Positions 17,151 to 26,432 are shown, counted from the stretch's first letter. The stretch: DNA of 64,000 nucleotides from Guptibacillus hwajinpoensis (GCF_001039475.1 NZ_LELK01000004.1:1022330-1086329); one strand, 5' to 3'. Notes: generated from the sequence alone by a model not told the origin. Program-made: numbers and translations.

Positions 17151-17165
17151 ATGAAAGCGCTATTA
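17151..17165. promoter_or_regulatory. candidate CcpA cre site
   Basis: ATGAAAGCGCTATTA matches the cre consensus WTGNAANCGNWWNCW at 14 of 15 positions. It lies between the operator/promoter and the dehydrogenase start, a typical repressing position for carbon catabolite control. Confidence 0.5.
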
Positions 17166-17179
17166 AAAAAGGAGAGGTT

Positions 17180-18091
17180 ATGATGAATGAAAATATAGGA
17201 TTTATTGGTTTAGGAATTATGGGTAAGCCGATGGTAAAAAATTTAGTGAAGTCCGGCATGAAAGTAACCGTCTTTGATATTAATCAAAAAGCTGTGCAAG
17301 AATGTGTTGAATTTGGAGCAAGTGGTGCTCACTCCCCAAAAGAAGTTGCAGCAGAGAGTTCAATCATTTTGACGATGCTTCCTAATTCCAATCACGTGAA
17401 AAGTGTTATTACAAATGAAAGCGGAATCATTCAAGGAGCTAAGGAAGGAACGGTAGTTGTGGATATGAGTTCTATATCTCCCGTTGTTTCAGAAGAGCTA
17501 GCTAATGAATTACGCAACAATGGCATTCATATGCTCGATGCACCTGTAAGCGGTGGGGAGCCAAAAGCAATCGATGGAACATTAGCAATTATGGTAGGTG
17601 GAGAAGAGAAAGTGTATGTGAGAGTGCTTCCTGTTCTGCAACATCTTGGTAAAGACATTACCTTAGTTGGAGGAAATGGGTGTGGTGCTACAGCAAAGTT
17701 AGCTAATCAGATTATGGTTAATGTGAATATAGCAGCAATGTCTGAAGCGCTTGTTCTAGCTTCAAAAGCGGGAATTGATATTGAGAAAATGTATCAAGCG
17801 ATTCGTGGAGGCCTTGCAGGAAGTGCCGTATTGGATGCGAAGGTTCCGCTCATTCTTGAAAGAAACTTCGTAGCTGGAGGAAGAATAGATATTAATATGA
17901 AGGACCTAACAAACGTGATGGAAACAGCTCATGAAATGGGTGTTCCACTTCCTCTTTCAAGTCAAGTTCTTGAGATGTTTAGTGCTCTTAAAGTAGATGG
18001 CAAAGCTGGTGATGACCACGGTGGTCTTGTGCAGTATTATGAGAGTTTGGCAAATACAGTCGTAAAAAAGGAAGTGAAAGAGCATGTCTAA
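17180..18091 (+). CDS. beta-hydroxyacid dehydrogenase (GarR/LtnD-like)
   Basis: A 303-residue NAD(P)-dependent 3-hydroxyacid dehydrogenase (tartronate semialdehyde reductase / L-threonate dehydrogenase / 3-hydroxyisobutyrate dehydrogenase family). Seen are the Rossmann motif IGFIGLGIMGKPM near the N-terminus, the substrate loop DAPVSGGEPKAIDGTLAIMVGG, and NGCGATAKLANQIMV with the catalytic Lys. Translation could also be read from 17108, but AAAGGAGAGG directly precedes the ATGATG at 17180/17183, which also fits the family N-terminus. It overlaps the kinase start by 8 bases. Next to a DUF1537 kinase it is most likely a 2-dehydrogenase for a four-carbon acid sugar such as threonate or erythronate. 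Confidence 0.87.
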   Translation: MMNENIGFIGLGIMGKPMVKNLVKSGMKVTVFDINQKAVQECVEFGASGAHSPKEVAAESSIILTMLPNSNHVKSVITNESGIIQGAKEGTVVVDMSSISPVVSEELANELRNNGIHMLDAPVSGGEPKAIDGTLAIMVGGEEKVYVRVLPVLQHLGKDITLVGGNGCGATAKLANQIMVNVNIAAMSEALVLASKAGIDIEKMYQAIRGGLAGSAVLDAKVPLILERNFVAGGRIDINMKDLTNVMETAHEMGVPLPLSSQVLEMFSALKVDGKAGDDHGGLVQYYESLANTVVKKEVKEHV

Positions 18092-19511
18092 CCAGTTAGT
18101 AATCGAAGAGATTCCGAAATTAAAATCGATAGATTACGAGGCAATTTCTAATCTGTGGAAAAAAGAGCGATCTGATTTTAACCATCAGATCGTGGTGTTA
18201 GATGATGATCCTACTGGAGTACAGACTGTTCATGGGGTATCCGTTTATACAGATTGGACAGAAAAAACAATTAACCTGGGGTTTGAAGAAGAGACTAGTA
18301 TATTTTTCATTCTTACGAATTCACGGGCATTGTCTGAGCAAGACACTAGAAATCTTCATCATACGATTGCAGAACGTGTTGGCCGCGTTGCACGTGACCT
18401 AAATAAACCTTATCTCATTATTAGTAGAGGGGATTCAACTTTACGAGGGCACTATCCTCTCGAAACAGAAGTTATGAAAGACCGTATCGAAGAGAGCGAT
18501 GAACCGATAGATGGTGAAGTGATTATCCCATTTTTTAAAGAAGGCGGCCGCTTGACGATCGATAACATTCACTATGTTCAAAATGAGAGCGTTCTAATTC
18601 CGGCAGGTGAAACGGAATTTGCTAAAGATCGAACGTTTGGATTTAAATCAAGCGACTTAACTGAGTGGGTTGAGGAAAAAACGGCTGGAGAATTTACAAA
18701 AGAAGAGGTTACTTCGATATCTCTTGAGGATATTCGTGAACTGCGAATTGATAAAATAGTAGACCAATTAGCCGATGTATCTGATTTTGGAAAGGTTATT
18801 GTCAATGCGGTTGAAGAAGAAGATATTAAAGTATTTACAATTGCATTAATGAAAGCTATGAAAAATGGAAAACGCTTTATTTTTAGAACAGCAGCAACGT
18901 TCACAAAGATCATTGGTGATATTTCATCTAAGCCTCTTCTGACAAGTGAACAATTAATTGCGAAAGACGCCACCAGTGGAGGACTTATTGTTGTTGGTTC
19001 TCACGTACAGAAATCAACTGATCAACTAAATGCATTAAAAGAACTCTCTCAAGTGCATGCGATTGAATTTGACTGTCACCTAGTTTTGGAAGCTGAAGCG
19101 TTCAAATCCGAAGTAAAGCGCGTTAGGGAAGAAGCAGAAGCGAAGGTTGCAGAAGGAACAACCGTTGTCATCTATACGAGAAGAGAGCGATTAGATCTCG
19201 GTGAAGGAATGAAGGAAGAGGAGCTTAAACTTTCAGTTGAGATATCGAATGCTGTAACGAGTATTGTAAGAGACTTCTCCGTTGCACCTAAATATGTTAT
19301 TGCGAAAGGCGGCATTACGTCTAGTGATGTTGGAACGAATGGTCTTCAAGTGAAGAGAGCGACTGTTCTCGGACAGGCGGCGCCTGGCATTCCCGTTTGG
19401 GAAACGGATGAAAATAGTAAATTTCCACACCTTCCTTATATCATTTTCCCCGGAAATGTTGGGGCAGTCACAACGCTTAGAGATATTGTTCAAAATATAG
19501 AGAGGGTATAA
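18084..19511 (+). CDS. four-carbon acid sugar kinase (DUF1537, OtnK/DtnK-like)
   Basis: A 475-residue kinase of the DUF1537 family, known to phosphorylate 3-oxo four-carbon acid sugars (3-oxo-tetronates) or D-threonate. The N-terminal domain has the signature VLDDDPTGVQTVHG near 39-52 and RGDSTLRGHYPLE; the C-terminal nucleotide-binding domain has KGGITSSDVG and PGIPVW. Its ATG lies inside the end of the dehydrogenase gene, so translation is coupled. Known pathways then use a decarboxylase (OtnC) or PdxA2-type dehydrogenase; neither is adjacent here, so the next step must be encoded elsewhere or the pathway differs. Confidence 0.88.
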   Translation: MSNQLVIEEIPKLKSIDYEAISNLWKKERSDFNHQIVVLDDDPTGVQTVHGVSVYTDWTEKTINLGFEEETSIFFILTNSRALSEQDTRNLHHTIAERVGRVARDLNKPYLIISRGDSTLRGHYPLETEVMKDRIEESDEPIDGEVIIPFFKEGGRLTIDNIHYVQNESVLIPAGETEFAKDRTFGFKSSDLTEWVEEKTAGEFTKEEVTSISLEDIRELRIDKIVDQLADVSDFGKVIVNAVEEEDIKVFTIALMKAMKNGKRFIFRTAATFTKIIGDISSKPLLTSEQLIAKDATSGGLIVVGSHVQKSTDQLNALKELSQVHAIEFDCHLVLEAEAFKSEVKRVREEAEAKVAEGTTVVIYTRRERLDLGEGMKEEELKLSVEISNAVTSIVRDFSVAPKYVIAKGGITSSDVGTNGLQVKRATVLGQAAPGIPVWETDENSKFPHLPYIIFPGNVGAVTTLRDIVQNIERV

Positions 19512-19536
19512 CCTTTCAAACGGAGGAGTTGACAGT

Positions 19537-20883
19537 ATGGTAACTGGTAACATGCTTATCTTAATCTTTTTGCTTTCGCTCGTCGCCTTGTTTGTTCTAA
19601 TATTAAAATTCAAGCTTGAGCCTTTTCTGGCATTGATTGGCGTTGCGTTTGGGACAGCACTTATCATTGGAATTCCAATTATTGAAATACCAGGCATTAT
19701 CACGACCGGCTTCGGTAATACTCTTGCTGGAGTTGGAATTCTAATTGGACTTGGTGTGATTTTTGGACAGTTTCTAGCTTCTTCAGGAGCTGTTGAGAAA
19801 ATTGCCCAATCGGTACTGAAAGTTTTCGGAGCTAAGAAATCAGCAGCTGGACTTGCACTTACCGGAACAGCCGTATCAATTCCTGTTTATTTTGACGCTG
19901 CATTCGTTATATTAACAGGTTTAATCAAGAGTCTTTCAAGAAAAACGGGCATTTCAATTGTCACGTTTGTAACTGCTCTCGGTGTAGGTTTAATCGTGTC
20001 ACATAGCATGATTGCTCCAACGCCAGGACCGCTAGTTGTCGCTGAGAATACTGGTTCAGATTTAGGACTGTTCATAATCTACGGACTCGTTTGCGCGATC
20101 CCTGCGACATTAGTAGGTGGATATTTCTATGGAATGTTTATCGGAAAGCGCGTTCAGTCTAAACCTGATGAAGCAGAACAAGAAGTAGCGGTAGCGAGTG
20201 AAACACCGTCGAAGGAAATTAGTACGGGATTAGCTTATGCGATGCTAGTGCTACCAATCGCCCTTATTTTAGCAAATACCGTTTCACAGCTTCTTGTTCC
20301 TGGCACTACTTTTGCATCAACACTCGCTTTTATTGGGGATAAAAACATGGCGCTGTTCATAAGTGTAATCGTTGCCATTCTAGTGCTAACTCCTTATATC
20401 AATGCACCAAAGCAAACACTGTATACAGATGCCGTTAACTCAGCTGGTGTTATTCTACTTATCACTGGTGCAGGTGGTGCATTTGGAGCAGTAATCAATC
20501 AGAGCGGTATTGGTGATCATTTAATCCAAACGATGCAGAACTGGAGTATTCCTGCTCTACTGCTAGCCTTTATTTTCTCTCAAATTCTGCGTGCTTCATT
20601 AGGATCAACAACTGTTGCGCTTGTAACGACATCAAGCATACTTGGTCCACTTGCTCTTGATCTTGGTGTATCACCTGTCTTATTGGGTCTTGCTATTTGT
20701 GCCGGTGGTGTTGGACTTTCGCTACCGAACGATTCTGGATTCTGGGTGGTTAGTCGTTTTGGTAAATTAACAGTACCTGAGACAATTAAAGCTTGGACCA
20801 TTGGAGGCTTTATCGCAGGATTAAGTGCACTAGGTATGGTATATCTCCTTAGTGTTTTCTCTGGAATTTTACCAGGTATTTAA
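19537..20883 (+). CDS. GntP-family gluconate/acid-sugar permease
   Basis: A 448-residue integral membrane permease with about twelve hydrophobic segments. Family features include LEPFLALIGVAFGTAL near the N-terminus, the loop HSMIAPTPGPLVVAE, GAGGAFGAVINQSGIGD and LCxGGxGLSxPNDSGFW-like residues near the C-terminus. GntP permeases take up gluconate-like acids by proton symport. It starts 25 bases after the kinase stop with a CGGAGGAG site and ends the operon at a terminator. With the kinase and dehydrogenase it defines a small acid-sugar utilisation unit. Confidence 0.9.
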   Translation: MVTGNMLILIFLLSLVALFVLILKFKLEPFLALIGVAFGTALIIGIPIIEIPGIITTGFGNTLAGVGILIGLGVIFGQFLASSGAVEKIAQSVLKVFGAKKSAAGLALTGTAVSIPVYFDAAFVILTGLIKSLSRKTGISIVTFVTALGVGLIVSHSMIAPTPGPLVVAENTGSDLGLFIIYGLVCAIPATLVGGYFYGMFIGKRVQSKPDEAEQEVAVASETPSKEISTGLAYAMLVLPIALILANTVSQLLVPGTTFASTLAFIGDKNMALFISVIVAILVLTPYINAPKQTLYTDAVNSAGVILLITGAGGAFGAVINQSGIGDHLIQTMQNWSIPALLLAFIFSQILRASLGSTTVALVTTSSILGPLALDLGVSPVLLGLAICAGGVGLSLPNDSGFWVVSRFGKLTVPETIKAWTIGGFIAGLSALGMVYLLSVFSGILPGI

Positions 20884-20907
20884 GCAGGGCATTTGCCCTG
20901 CTTTTTG
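20882..20907 (+). terminator. rho-independent terminator after GntP permease
   Basis: AAGCAGGGC and GCCCTGCTT form a 9-bp stem with a short loop, overlapping the stop codon, followed by a T-run. Confidence 0.9.
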
Positions 20908-21140
20908 TGTTTTTCTAGACTAGCATGACTTTTGTAGGGGTTAATAGATCGTTATATCCGACATTTAAGGTGGGGAAGAAAACATTCATTTATTACGATT
21001 CTTCAGATTCAGTATAAATAAATACTTTGCAAATATACTCAAAGAAAACTCGGGTGAATCAACCATATTGATTCGATCATCTAGATCTCTCCTTAATTTA
21101 TGTGAACGAATTAGTAGAACCATCAAATCATTCCATAACG
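20908..21140. other. intergenic region, no gene seen
   Basis: About 230 bases between a terminator on the plus strand and one serving the minus strand. It is A/T-rich with no supported reading frame, tRNA or clear promoter. Confidence 0.6.
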
Positions 21141-21179
21141 AAAAAAGCTGGCCACCCTAAAATAACGAGTGACCAACTT
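21141..21179 (-). terminator. terminator of the OpuAC-like gene
   Basis: Read on the minus strand, AAGTTGGTCACT pairs over about 12 bp (with G-U pairs) with AGGGTGGCCAGCTT and is followed by a run of six U residues. Confidence 0.8.
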
Positions 21180-21202
21180 CTCTTTTTCTTACGTCTATGC
21201 CT

Positions 21203-22075
21203 TTATTTTACCCATTCATTAATCAAATCTTGGTTCTCTTTAACCCATTTCCGAGCCCCATCAACAGGCTCATCGCTACTTTCTACATAGTGAATAAGTT
21301 CGGCGACTTGTTGATCATTCATCTTCCAATTTTTGAACCACTTGCTTACTTCTGGGTAGTCTTTTTCAAATCCTTGTCTTGTAGCATGGTGGATTTTTTC
21401 CACACCTCCGTATGTATTTTGTGAATCTTCCAGAAATTTTAAGTCATATTTGGAAAATACCCAGTGTGGGCTCCAAAGTGGCGCTACAATTGGTTCTTCA
21501 TCTTTTACTGCTTTTTTAATTTCAGCTAACATGGCGGATTCAGAGCTTGGTACTAATTCAAAATCAAGATTATAGTCCTTAATTAATTGTTCCGTCACTT
21601 CCATCGTACCTGCTCCTGGATCAAAACCAACAATTTCACTATTGAACATTTCTTTATGTTCTTTTAAGTCTTTTACGCTATTAATGTCTTCTAAATAGGT
21701 AGGAACAACAAGGCCTACTTTTGCATTGTCAAACCAAGTCGCATCTGAGAAATTAACCGTATCTTGATATTTCTCCAAATAGTTAGCATCCTGGACGGGT
21801 AACCATACTTCTAAACTAGCATCTAAATCGCCACTGTCTAAGGCCGTCATTGTTGAACCCATGTTCAAATAGTTAAACTCCACATCGTACCCTTTATCTT
21901 CTAGAATAACTTTCCACATATTTGTGACGGCAATATTTTCAGCCCAACTAATTTGACCAATTGATAATGTTTTATCCTTTTCCTCTGATGCTGTACCTGC
22001 TTGGTCATTGTTTCCGCATGCTGTCAGTACAGCAACCATTATAATGGCTAAAATAAAACTAAGTCCTTTTTTCAT
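21203..22075 (-). CDS. glycine betaine/choline ABC-type substrate-binding lipoprotein (OpuAC-like)
   Basis: A roughly 290-residue lipoprotein with signal MKKGLSFILAIIMVAVLTAC (lipobox LTA-C) and an OpuAC-type domain: IGQISWAENIAVTNMW, MDSGDLD-like DALEVWLP region, and PLWSPHWVF. The tryptophans in these blocks are candidates for the aromatic cage that holds the trimethylammonium group. The start at 22075 is chosen because AGGGGAG precedes this ATG and the upstream extension lacks signal-peptide character. There is no ATPase or permease gene beside it, so it is an orphan binding protein that must use a transporter encoded elsewhere, or act as a solitary component. It lies downstream of gbsR on the same strand. 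Confidence 0.85.
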   Translation of the reverse strand: MKKGLSFILAIIMVAVLTACGNNDQAGTASEEKDKTLSIGQISWAENIAVTNMWKVILEDKGYDVEFNYLNMGSTMTALDSGDLDASLEVWLPVQDANYLEKYQDTVNFSDATWFDNAKVGLVVPTYLEDINSVKDLKEHKEMFNSEIVGFDPGAGTMEVTEQLIKDYNLDFELVPSSESAMLAEIKKAVKDEEPIVAPLWSPHWVFSKYDLKFLEDSQNTYGGVEKIHHATRQGFEKDYPEVSKWFKNWKMNDQQVAELIHYVESSDEPVDGARKWVKENQDLINEWVK

Positions 22076-22207
22076 GTTGATTAACTCCCCTGTTGTATTT
22101 AGTATTATTTCCAAAACATCCAAATAATTTAATTCATTAAGAATTTATTTAACGAAAATACAAAACAAATCTACCTTTCTTATGTAATAGTGGAACATTG
22201 TTATAAC

Positions 22208-22243
22208 TAGGTAGTCTATAGCAGAGTTTGATTAGACTACCTA
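22208..22243. repeat. strong inverted repeat between gbsR and the OpuAC-like gene
   Basis: TAGGTAGTCT (22208-22217) and AGACTACCTA (22234-22243) are a perfect 10-bp inverted repeat with a 16-base loop. No T-run follows on either strand, so it may be an attenuator, processing hairpin, weak terminator or protein-binding site rather than a standard terminator. Confidence 0.6.
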
Positions 22244-22259
22244 ATCACATCTTATTAAT

Positions 22260-22811
22260 TTAATCTTGTTGATCCTTCGGTAAGAATTCGAATATCTTGC
22301 CGCTTCTTATACTTTCAACTAAGTCATCCAACCAGTAATAGTATTTTTTAGACTCTTCTAATTGATCATAGTGTTTCTTTGCGGTTGCAACAATTTCTGG
22401 TGTACTAGTGGAATCTTTTATGATATCTATGAAATCTTCTTGTGACTCCTCAATTGCTTCCAAATTCATTTTTACTTCGCGTTCCCACATTTGACAATAG
22501 AACGCCATAAAGGAACGGAAGAAATTTTTCTCCGCTACGTAAGTATGTTTCCTAGAACCGCGTGTGAATGTTTTTTTTACCATTTCTATTTCTTGAAGCT
22601 TTCGGACGCTAGTACTCATACTTGGTTTGCTCATTTCGAGTTCTGTACGCATTTCATCAAGTGTCATCTGATCTTTAAAGTACATCGTTGCGTATAAATT
22701 TGCAGCAGCTGGTGTTACACCATATAAATCCATAGTCTCTGCAATGGCGCCAATAACTTTATCTTTGGCTTCTTCTATTTTAATTTCGTGTCTTTCAATA
22801 GATTCACTCAT
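22260..22811 (-). CDS. gbsR: GbsR-family choline-responsive transcriptional repressor
   Basis: A 183-residue MarR-like regulator matching GbsR in length and build. Seen are a winged helix-turn-helix in the middle (VTPAAANLYATMYFKDQMTLDEMRTELEMSKPSMSTSVRKL, split here only by reading order) and a C-terminal alpha-helical region. B. subtilis GbsR represses the choline-to-betaine genes gbsAB and the choline importer and is released by choline. The start at 22811 is preferred because GAAGGAGCG precedes that ATG; an upstream extension would have no ribosome binding site. It is divergent from gbsA, as in B. subtilis, which supports the name. Confidence 0.9.
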   Translation of the reverse strand: MSESIERHEIKIEEAKDKVIGAIAETMDLYGVTPAAANLYATMYFKDQMTLDEMRTELEMSKPSMSTSVRKLQEIEMVKKTFTRGSRKHTYVAEKNFFRSFMAFYCQMWEREVKMNLEAIEESQEDFIDIIKDSTSTPEIVATAKKHYDQLEESKKYYYWLDDLVESIRSGKIFEFLPKDQQD

Positions 22812-22872
22812 TAGGTCGCTCCTTCGGTATAAAGTAAACCACATTAAATATTTAAAAAATATTCTTTACAAA

Positions 22873-22884
22873 GTTAATGTTAAC
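22873..22884. promoter_or_regulatory. candidate GbsR operator, distal
   Basis: GTTAATGTTAAC contains two GTTAA-type half-sites in an imperfect palindrome, near the gbsR start. A similar sequence lies at 23029. Assignment to GbsR is an inference from repetition and position. Confidence 0.4.
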
Positions 22885-23007
22885 GTGTTCAGATAAAATG
22901 TCAAATGCAAGGTTTTCATTTCGCGAATTGAAAACACCTATGACATCACTAGTTATAATCATTCTAGTTAATTTTAATTCTTACTATACCTCATCTCTGA
23001 ATAAATT

Positions 23008-23039
23008 TTGACAGCCTTAACATAGCATGTTAACGTTAA
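23008..23039 (+). promoter_or_regulatory. candidate gbsA promoter with overlapping operator
   Basis: A perfect TTGACA (23008-23013) is followed 17 bases later by a weak -10 (TAACGT, 23031-23036), which lies inside the palindrome GTTAACGTTAA (23029-23039). A repressor bound there would cover the -10 region. Confidence 0.5.
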
Positions 23040-23096
23040 GTGTGTTAAATAAATTTTTAATAAACTTAACTTAATTCAAAATTGGAGTTGATAGAT

Positions 23097-24569
23097 ATGA
23101 ATCTAAAACTACAACAATACATAAATGGCAAATGGGTAGAAGCGAACTCTGGGAATACACGTACTATTATTAATCCATTTAACCAGGAGGTTATTGCTAC
23201 TGTTCCAGAAGGTGATGAATCAGATGCAAAAGCAGCGATTGCTGCAGCAAGAGAAGCATTTGATAACGGAGAATGGGCTACTACACCAGCAACTGAGCGA
23301 GGAGCTATCGTAAGAAAAATTGCTGAATTCATTGAAAGAGACAGTGAAGAACTAGCTCACTTAGAATCGTTGGATACAGGTAAAACAGTTGAAGAAAGCC
23401 GTGGAGACATGGATGATATCGCTGGAGTATTTCGTTATTTTGCTGAACTAGCAGATAAAGATGGTGGAGAACTAATCGATTCCCCAGTACCTAACTCGAT
23501 CAGCAAAGTGGTCCGTGAACCAGTTGGTGTATGTGGCCAAATTACTCCTTGGAATTATCCTCTTCTTCAAGCGTCCTGGAAACTAGCTCCTGCGCTTGCG
23601 ACAGGAAATACGTTGATTATAAAGCCAAGTGAAATTACACCGCTCACTCATATAAAAGTCTTTGAACTGATGGAAGAAGCAGGAGTGCCTGCCGGTGTTG
23701 CAAACCTAGTTCTTGGAGCTGGCGATACAATTGGCAGCGAGCTGTCTAGTAATGAGGATGTAGATCTGATTTCTTTCACAGGTGGGATTGCAACCGGAAA
23801 GAAAATTATGCAAGCTGCAAGCATGAATGTGAAGAAACTTGCACTTGAGCTTGGCGGGAAAAACCCGAATATTATTTTCGCTGATGCTGATTTTGATATT
23901 GCAGTGGATCAAGCGTTAAACGGAGTATTCTTCCACGCAGGACAAATTTGTTCAGCTGGTACTAGATTGATTGTAGAAGAAAGCATTCACGATGAGTTCG
24001 TTAACGCGCTTGTTGAGCGAGTGAAGAAATTCAAACTAGGAAGCGGATTTAATGAAGATACTCAAATGGGTCCTCTAATTTCGGCAGAACATCTTGAGAA
24101 AGTAGAAAAGTATGTAGAAGCAGGGATTCAAGAAGGTGCTACAGTAGCAGTAGGCGGTAAACGCCCAGAAGATCCTGAATTGCAAAAAGGCTTTTTCTAC
24201 TTGCCTACGATCTTCACAGATTGCACCACAGACATGAGTGTTGTACAAGAAGAAGGGTTTGGTCCAATTATTACGGTTGAGAAATTCAGTACAGAAGAAG
24301 AAGCGGTCAAACTATCGAATGACTCGATCTACGGACTTGCTGGCGGCGTCTTTACAAACGATATTGCAAAAGCGGAACGCTGTGCAGCGAAAATGCGCAT
24401 GGGTACTGTTTGGATCAATGAATTCAACCTTTATTTCCCACACGCACCGTGGGGTGGATATAAGCAATCTGGTATCGGGCGCGAACTAGGTAAATTAGGT
24501 ATGGAAGAATATACAGAAACAAAGCATATCTTCCAAAACCTTAAGCCTGAAACGATCAACTGGTTCTAA
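23097..24569 (+). CDS. gbsA: betaine aldehyde dehydrogenase
   Basis: A 490-residue NAD-dependent aldehyde dehydrogenase, the same length as B. subtilis GbsA. It oxidises glycine betaine aldehyde to the osmoprotectant glycine betaine in the cytoplasm. Catalytic residues are E251 in LELGGKNPN and C285 in AGQICSAG, with TPWNYPL and FTGGIATGK in the cofactor site. An upstream in-frame TTG exists at 23082, but ATG 23097 has GGAG at good spacing and begins with the expected MNLKLQQYINGKW. It is divergent from gbsR and 170 bases upstream of a BetA-type choline dehydrogenase, which supports the choline pathway role. Confidence 0.92.
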   Translation: MNLKLQQYINGKWVEANSGNTRTIINPFNQEVIATVPEGDESDAKAAIAAAREAFDNGEWATTPATERGAIVRKIAEFIERDSEELAHLESLDTGKTVEESRGDMDDIAGVFRYFAELADKDGGELIDSPVPNSISKVVREPVGVCGQITPWNYPLLQASWKLAPALATGNTLIIKPSEITPLTHIKVFELMEEAGVPAGVANLVLGAGDTIGSELSSNEDVDLISFTGGIATGKKIMQAASMNVKKLALELGGKNPNIIFADADFDIAVDQALNGVFFHAGQICSAGTRLIVEESIHDEFVNALVERVKKFKLGSGFNEDTQMGPLISAEHLEKVEKYVEAGIQEGATVAVGGKRPEDPELQKGFFYLPTIFTDCTTDMSVVQEEGFGPIITVEKFSTEEEAVKLSNDSIYGLAGGVFTNDIAKAERCAAKMRMGTVWINEFNLYFPHAPWGGYKQSGIGRELGKLGMEEYTETKHIFQNLKPETINWF

Positions 24570-24739
24570 GAGAACGATCTCTTCTTACTATTCTATAGGA
24601 TGAAATCAAGCTGATAAATCGTCTAAACATAAAATATAGCAAACTAGAAACTACATGTAATAGGGATGAAGGAATACCTGGCAATGCGTTTATTGTCTGA
24701 ATACCTTTTTCCTATTTCAACATCAAGGAGGAACAGTGT

Positions 24740-26422
24740 ATGACTGAATCATATGATTATGTAATTGTTGGTGGTGGTAGTGCGGGTTCTGTACTCGGCA
24801 ACCGCCTAAGTGAAGATGGAAAGAAAAGTGTGCTTGTATTAGAGGCTGGACGAAGTGATTATTCATGGGATCTCCTGATCCAAATGCCAGCAGCTCTACC
24901 TTTTCCATCAGGAAAAGATCTCTACGATTGGCAATACGAGACGGACCCTGAGCCATACATGAAGGGAAGGAATATCCCGCATGCTAGAGGGAAGGTGCTC
25001 GGCGGTTCTAGTTCTATTAACGGCATGATCTATCAACGCGGAAATCCGATGGACTATGAGCGATGGGGAGCAGACACAGGTATGGAAAGTTGGAATTTTG
25101 CTCACTGTCTTCCTTATTTCAAACGATTGGAAAATGCTCTGGCATCACCGGATGATGATCTTCGCGGTCACGACGGTCCGATCAAATTAGAACGCGGACC
25201 TGCCAAGAATCCATTATTCCAGGCATTCTTCAATGCGGGTGTAGAAGCTGGTTATTCACGTACTCCGGATGTGAACGGCTTTCGTCAGGAAGGTTTCGGA
25301 CCGTTTGATAAGCATGTGTACAAAGGTCAGCGTCTGTCCGCTTCACGTGCCTACCTACATCCATTTATGGATCGTGAGAACTTAACGGTGAAAACACGTG
25401 CTTTTGTTTCGAGCATCGACTTCGATGGTAAACGTGCCAAAGGATTGACGTATCGCCGAAACGGAAAAACTCATCAAGTTGAAGCAGGTGAAGTAATTCT
25501 TTCAGGCGGTGCGATCGCCACGCCGCAAATGCTTCAACTAGCAGGAATCGGGGATGCTAAACATCTTCGCTCCCTTGACATCGAACCGATCGTAGACCTT
25601 CCTGGAGTAGGCGAAAACCTTCAGGATCACCTGGAAGTCTATGTGCAACATACATGTCCAGAGCCTGTTTCTGAACAGCCTAATCTAAGTAAAGCGCGTA
25701 TGCCTTGGATTGGCTTGCAGTGGATGCTTGGACGAACTGGACCAGCAGCAACCAATCACTTCGAAGGTGGAGGGTTCGTACGTTCAAACGAGGATGTTGA
25801 TTACCCGAACTTAATGTTCCACTTCCTTCCTGTCGCGGTACGATACGATGGTCAAAAAGCGGCTACAAAACACGGATTCCAAGTACATATCGGACCGATG
25901 TACTCTGATGCCCGCGGCTCATTGAAAATTCGCTCGAAAGATCCGAAAGAACATCCGAGCATGGTGTACAACTACCTTTCTACAGAACAGGACAAGCGTG
26001 AGTGGGTAGAAGCGATTAAAGTTACTCGTGACATTATGTCTCAACCAGCCATGAAAAAATATAATGGCGGCGAAATCTCACCTGGTCCTTCTGTGCAAAC
26101 AGAGGAAGAAATCCTTGAGTGGGTGAAAGAAGATGCTGAGACGGCACTTCATCCATCATGTACTTGTAAAATGGGACCTAAGTCAGATCCTATGGCTGTC
26201 CTAGATCCGGAAACGATGAAGGTGCACGGAGTGGAAAACCTACGAGTGGTCGATGCATCTGCTATGCCTTACGTTACGAACGGCAATATCCACGCACCAG
26301 TATTGATGTTAGCGGAAAAGGCAGCGGATCTCATCCTTGGACGTAAACCGCTGGATCCAATTGATGCGGACTTCTATCGTCATGGTGTACATCCGGCCGA
26401 TGCAGGAACAGTAACAGAATAA
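24740..26422 (+). CDS. betA: choline dehydrogenase, GMC oxidoreductase (BetA-like)
   Basis: A 560-residue FAD-dependent GMC oxidoreductase. The dinucleotide motif [16 protein letters not shown] is at 8-23; the GMC signatures [18 protein letters not shown] and [11 protein letters not shown] are present; active-site histidines are H471 in [10 protein letters not shown] and H518 in [10 protein letters not shown]. BetA oxidises choline to betaine aldehyde (and can continue to betaine). The ribosome binding site is AAGGAGG. Bacillus subtilis uses the NAD-dependent type III alcohol dehydrogenase GbsB for this step, so a GMC enzyme directly after gbsA, under apparent GbsR control, is an unusual mix of Gbs and Bet systems. 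Substrate is inferred from neighbours; other alcohols are possible. Confidence 0.86.
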   Translation: MTESYDYVIVGGGSAGSVLGNRLSEDGKKSVLVLEAGRSDYSWDLLIQMPAALPFPSGKDLYDWQYETDPEPYMKGRNIPHARGKVLGGSSSINGMIYQRGNPMDYERWGADTGMESWNFAHCLPYFKRLENALASPDDDLRGHDGPIKLERGPAKNPLFQAFFNAGVEAGYSRTPDVNGFRQEGFGPFDKHVYKGQRLSASRAYLHPFMDRENLTVKTRAFVSSIDFDGKRAKGLTYRRNGKTHQVEAGEVILSGGAIATPQMLQLAGIGDAKHLRSLDIEPIVDLPGVGENLQDHLEVYVQHTCPEPVSEQPNLSKARMPWIGLQWMLGRTGPAATNHFEGGGFVRSNEDVDYPNLMFHFLPVAVRYDGQKAATKHGFQVHIGPMYSDARGSLKIRSKDPKEHPSMVYNYLSTEQDKREWVEAIKVTRDIMSQPAMKKYNGGEISPGPSVQTEEEILEWVKEDAETALHPSCTCKMGPKSDPMAVLDPETMKVHGVENLRVVDASAMPYVTNGNIHAPVLMLAEKAADLILGRKPLDPIDADFYRHGVHPADAGTVTE

Positions 26423-26432
26423 CGCTTTTCAT

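Noticed and set aside
17108-17179. An N-terminal extension of the GarR-like protein
   Set aside because: It would start inside the palindromic operator and lacks a ribosome binding site; the Rossmann motif needs only the start at 17180/17183.
24660-24715. Possible terminator between gbsA and betA
   Set aside because: The two GAATACCT strings are direct repeats, not an inverted repeat, so no hairpin forms.
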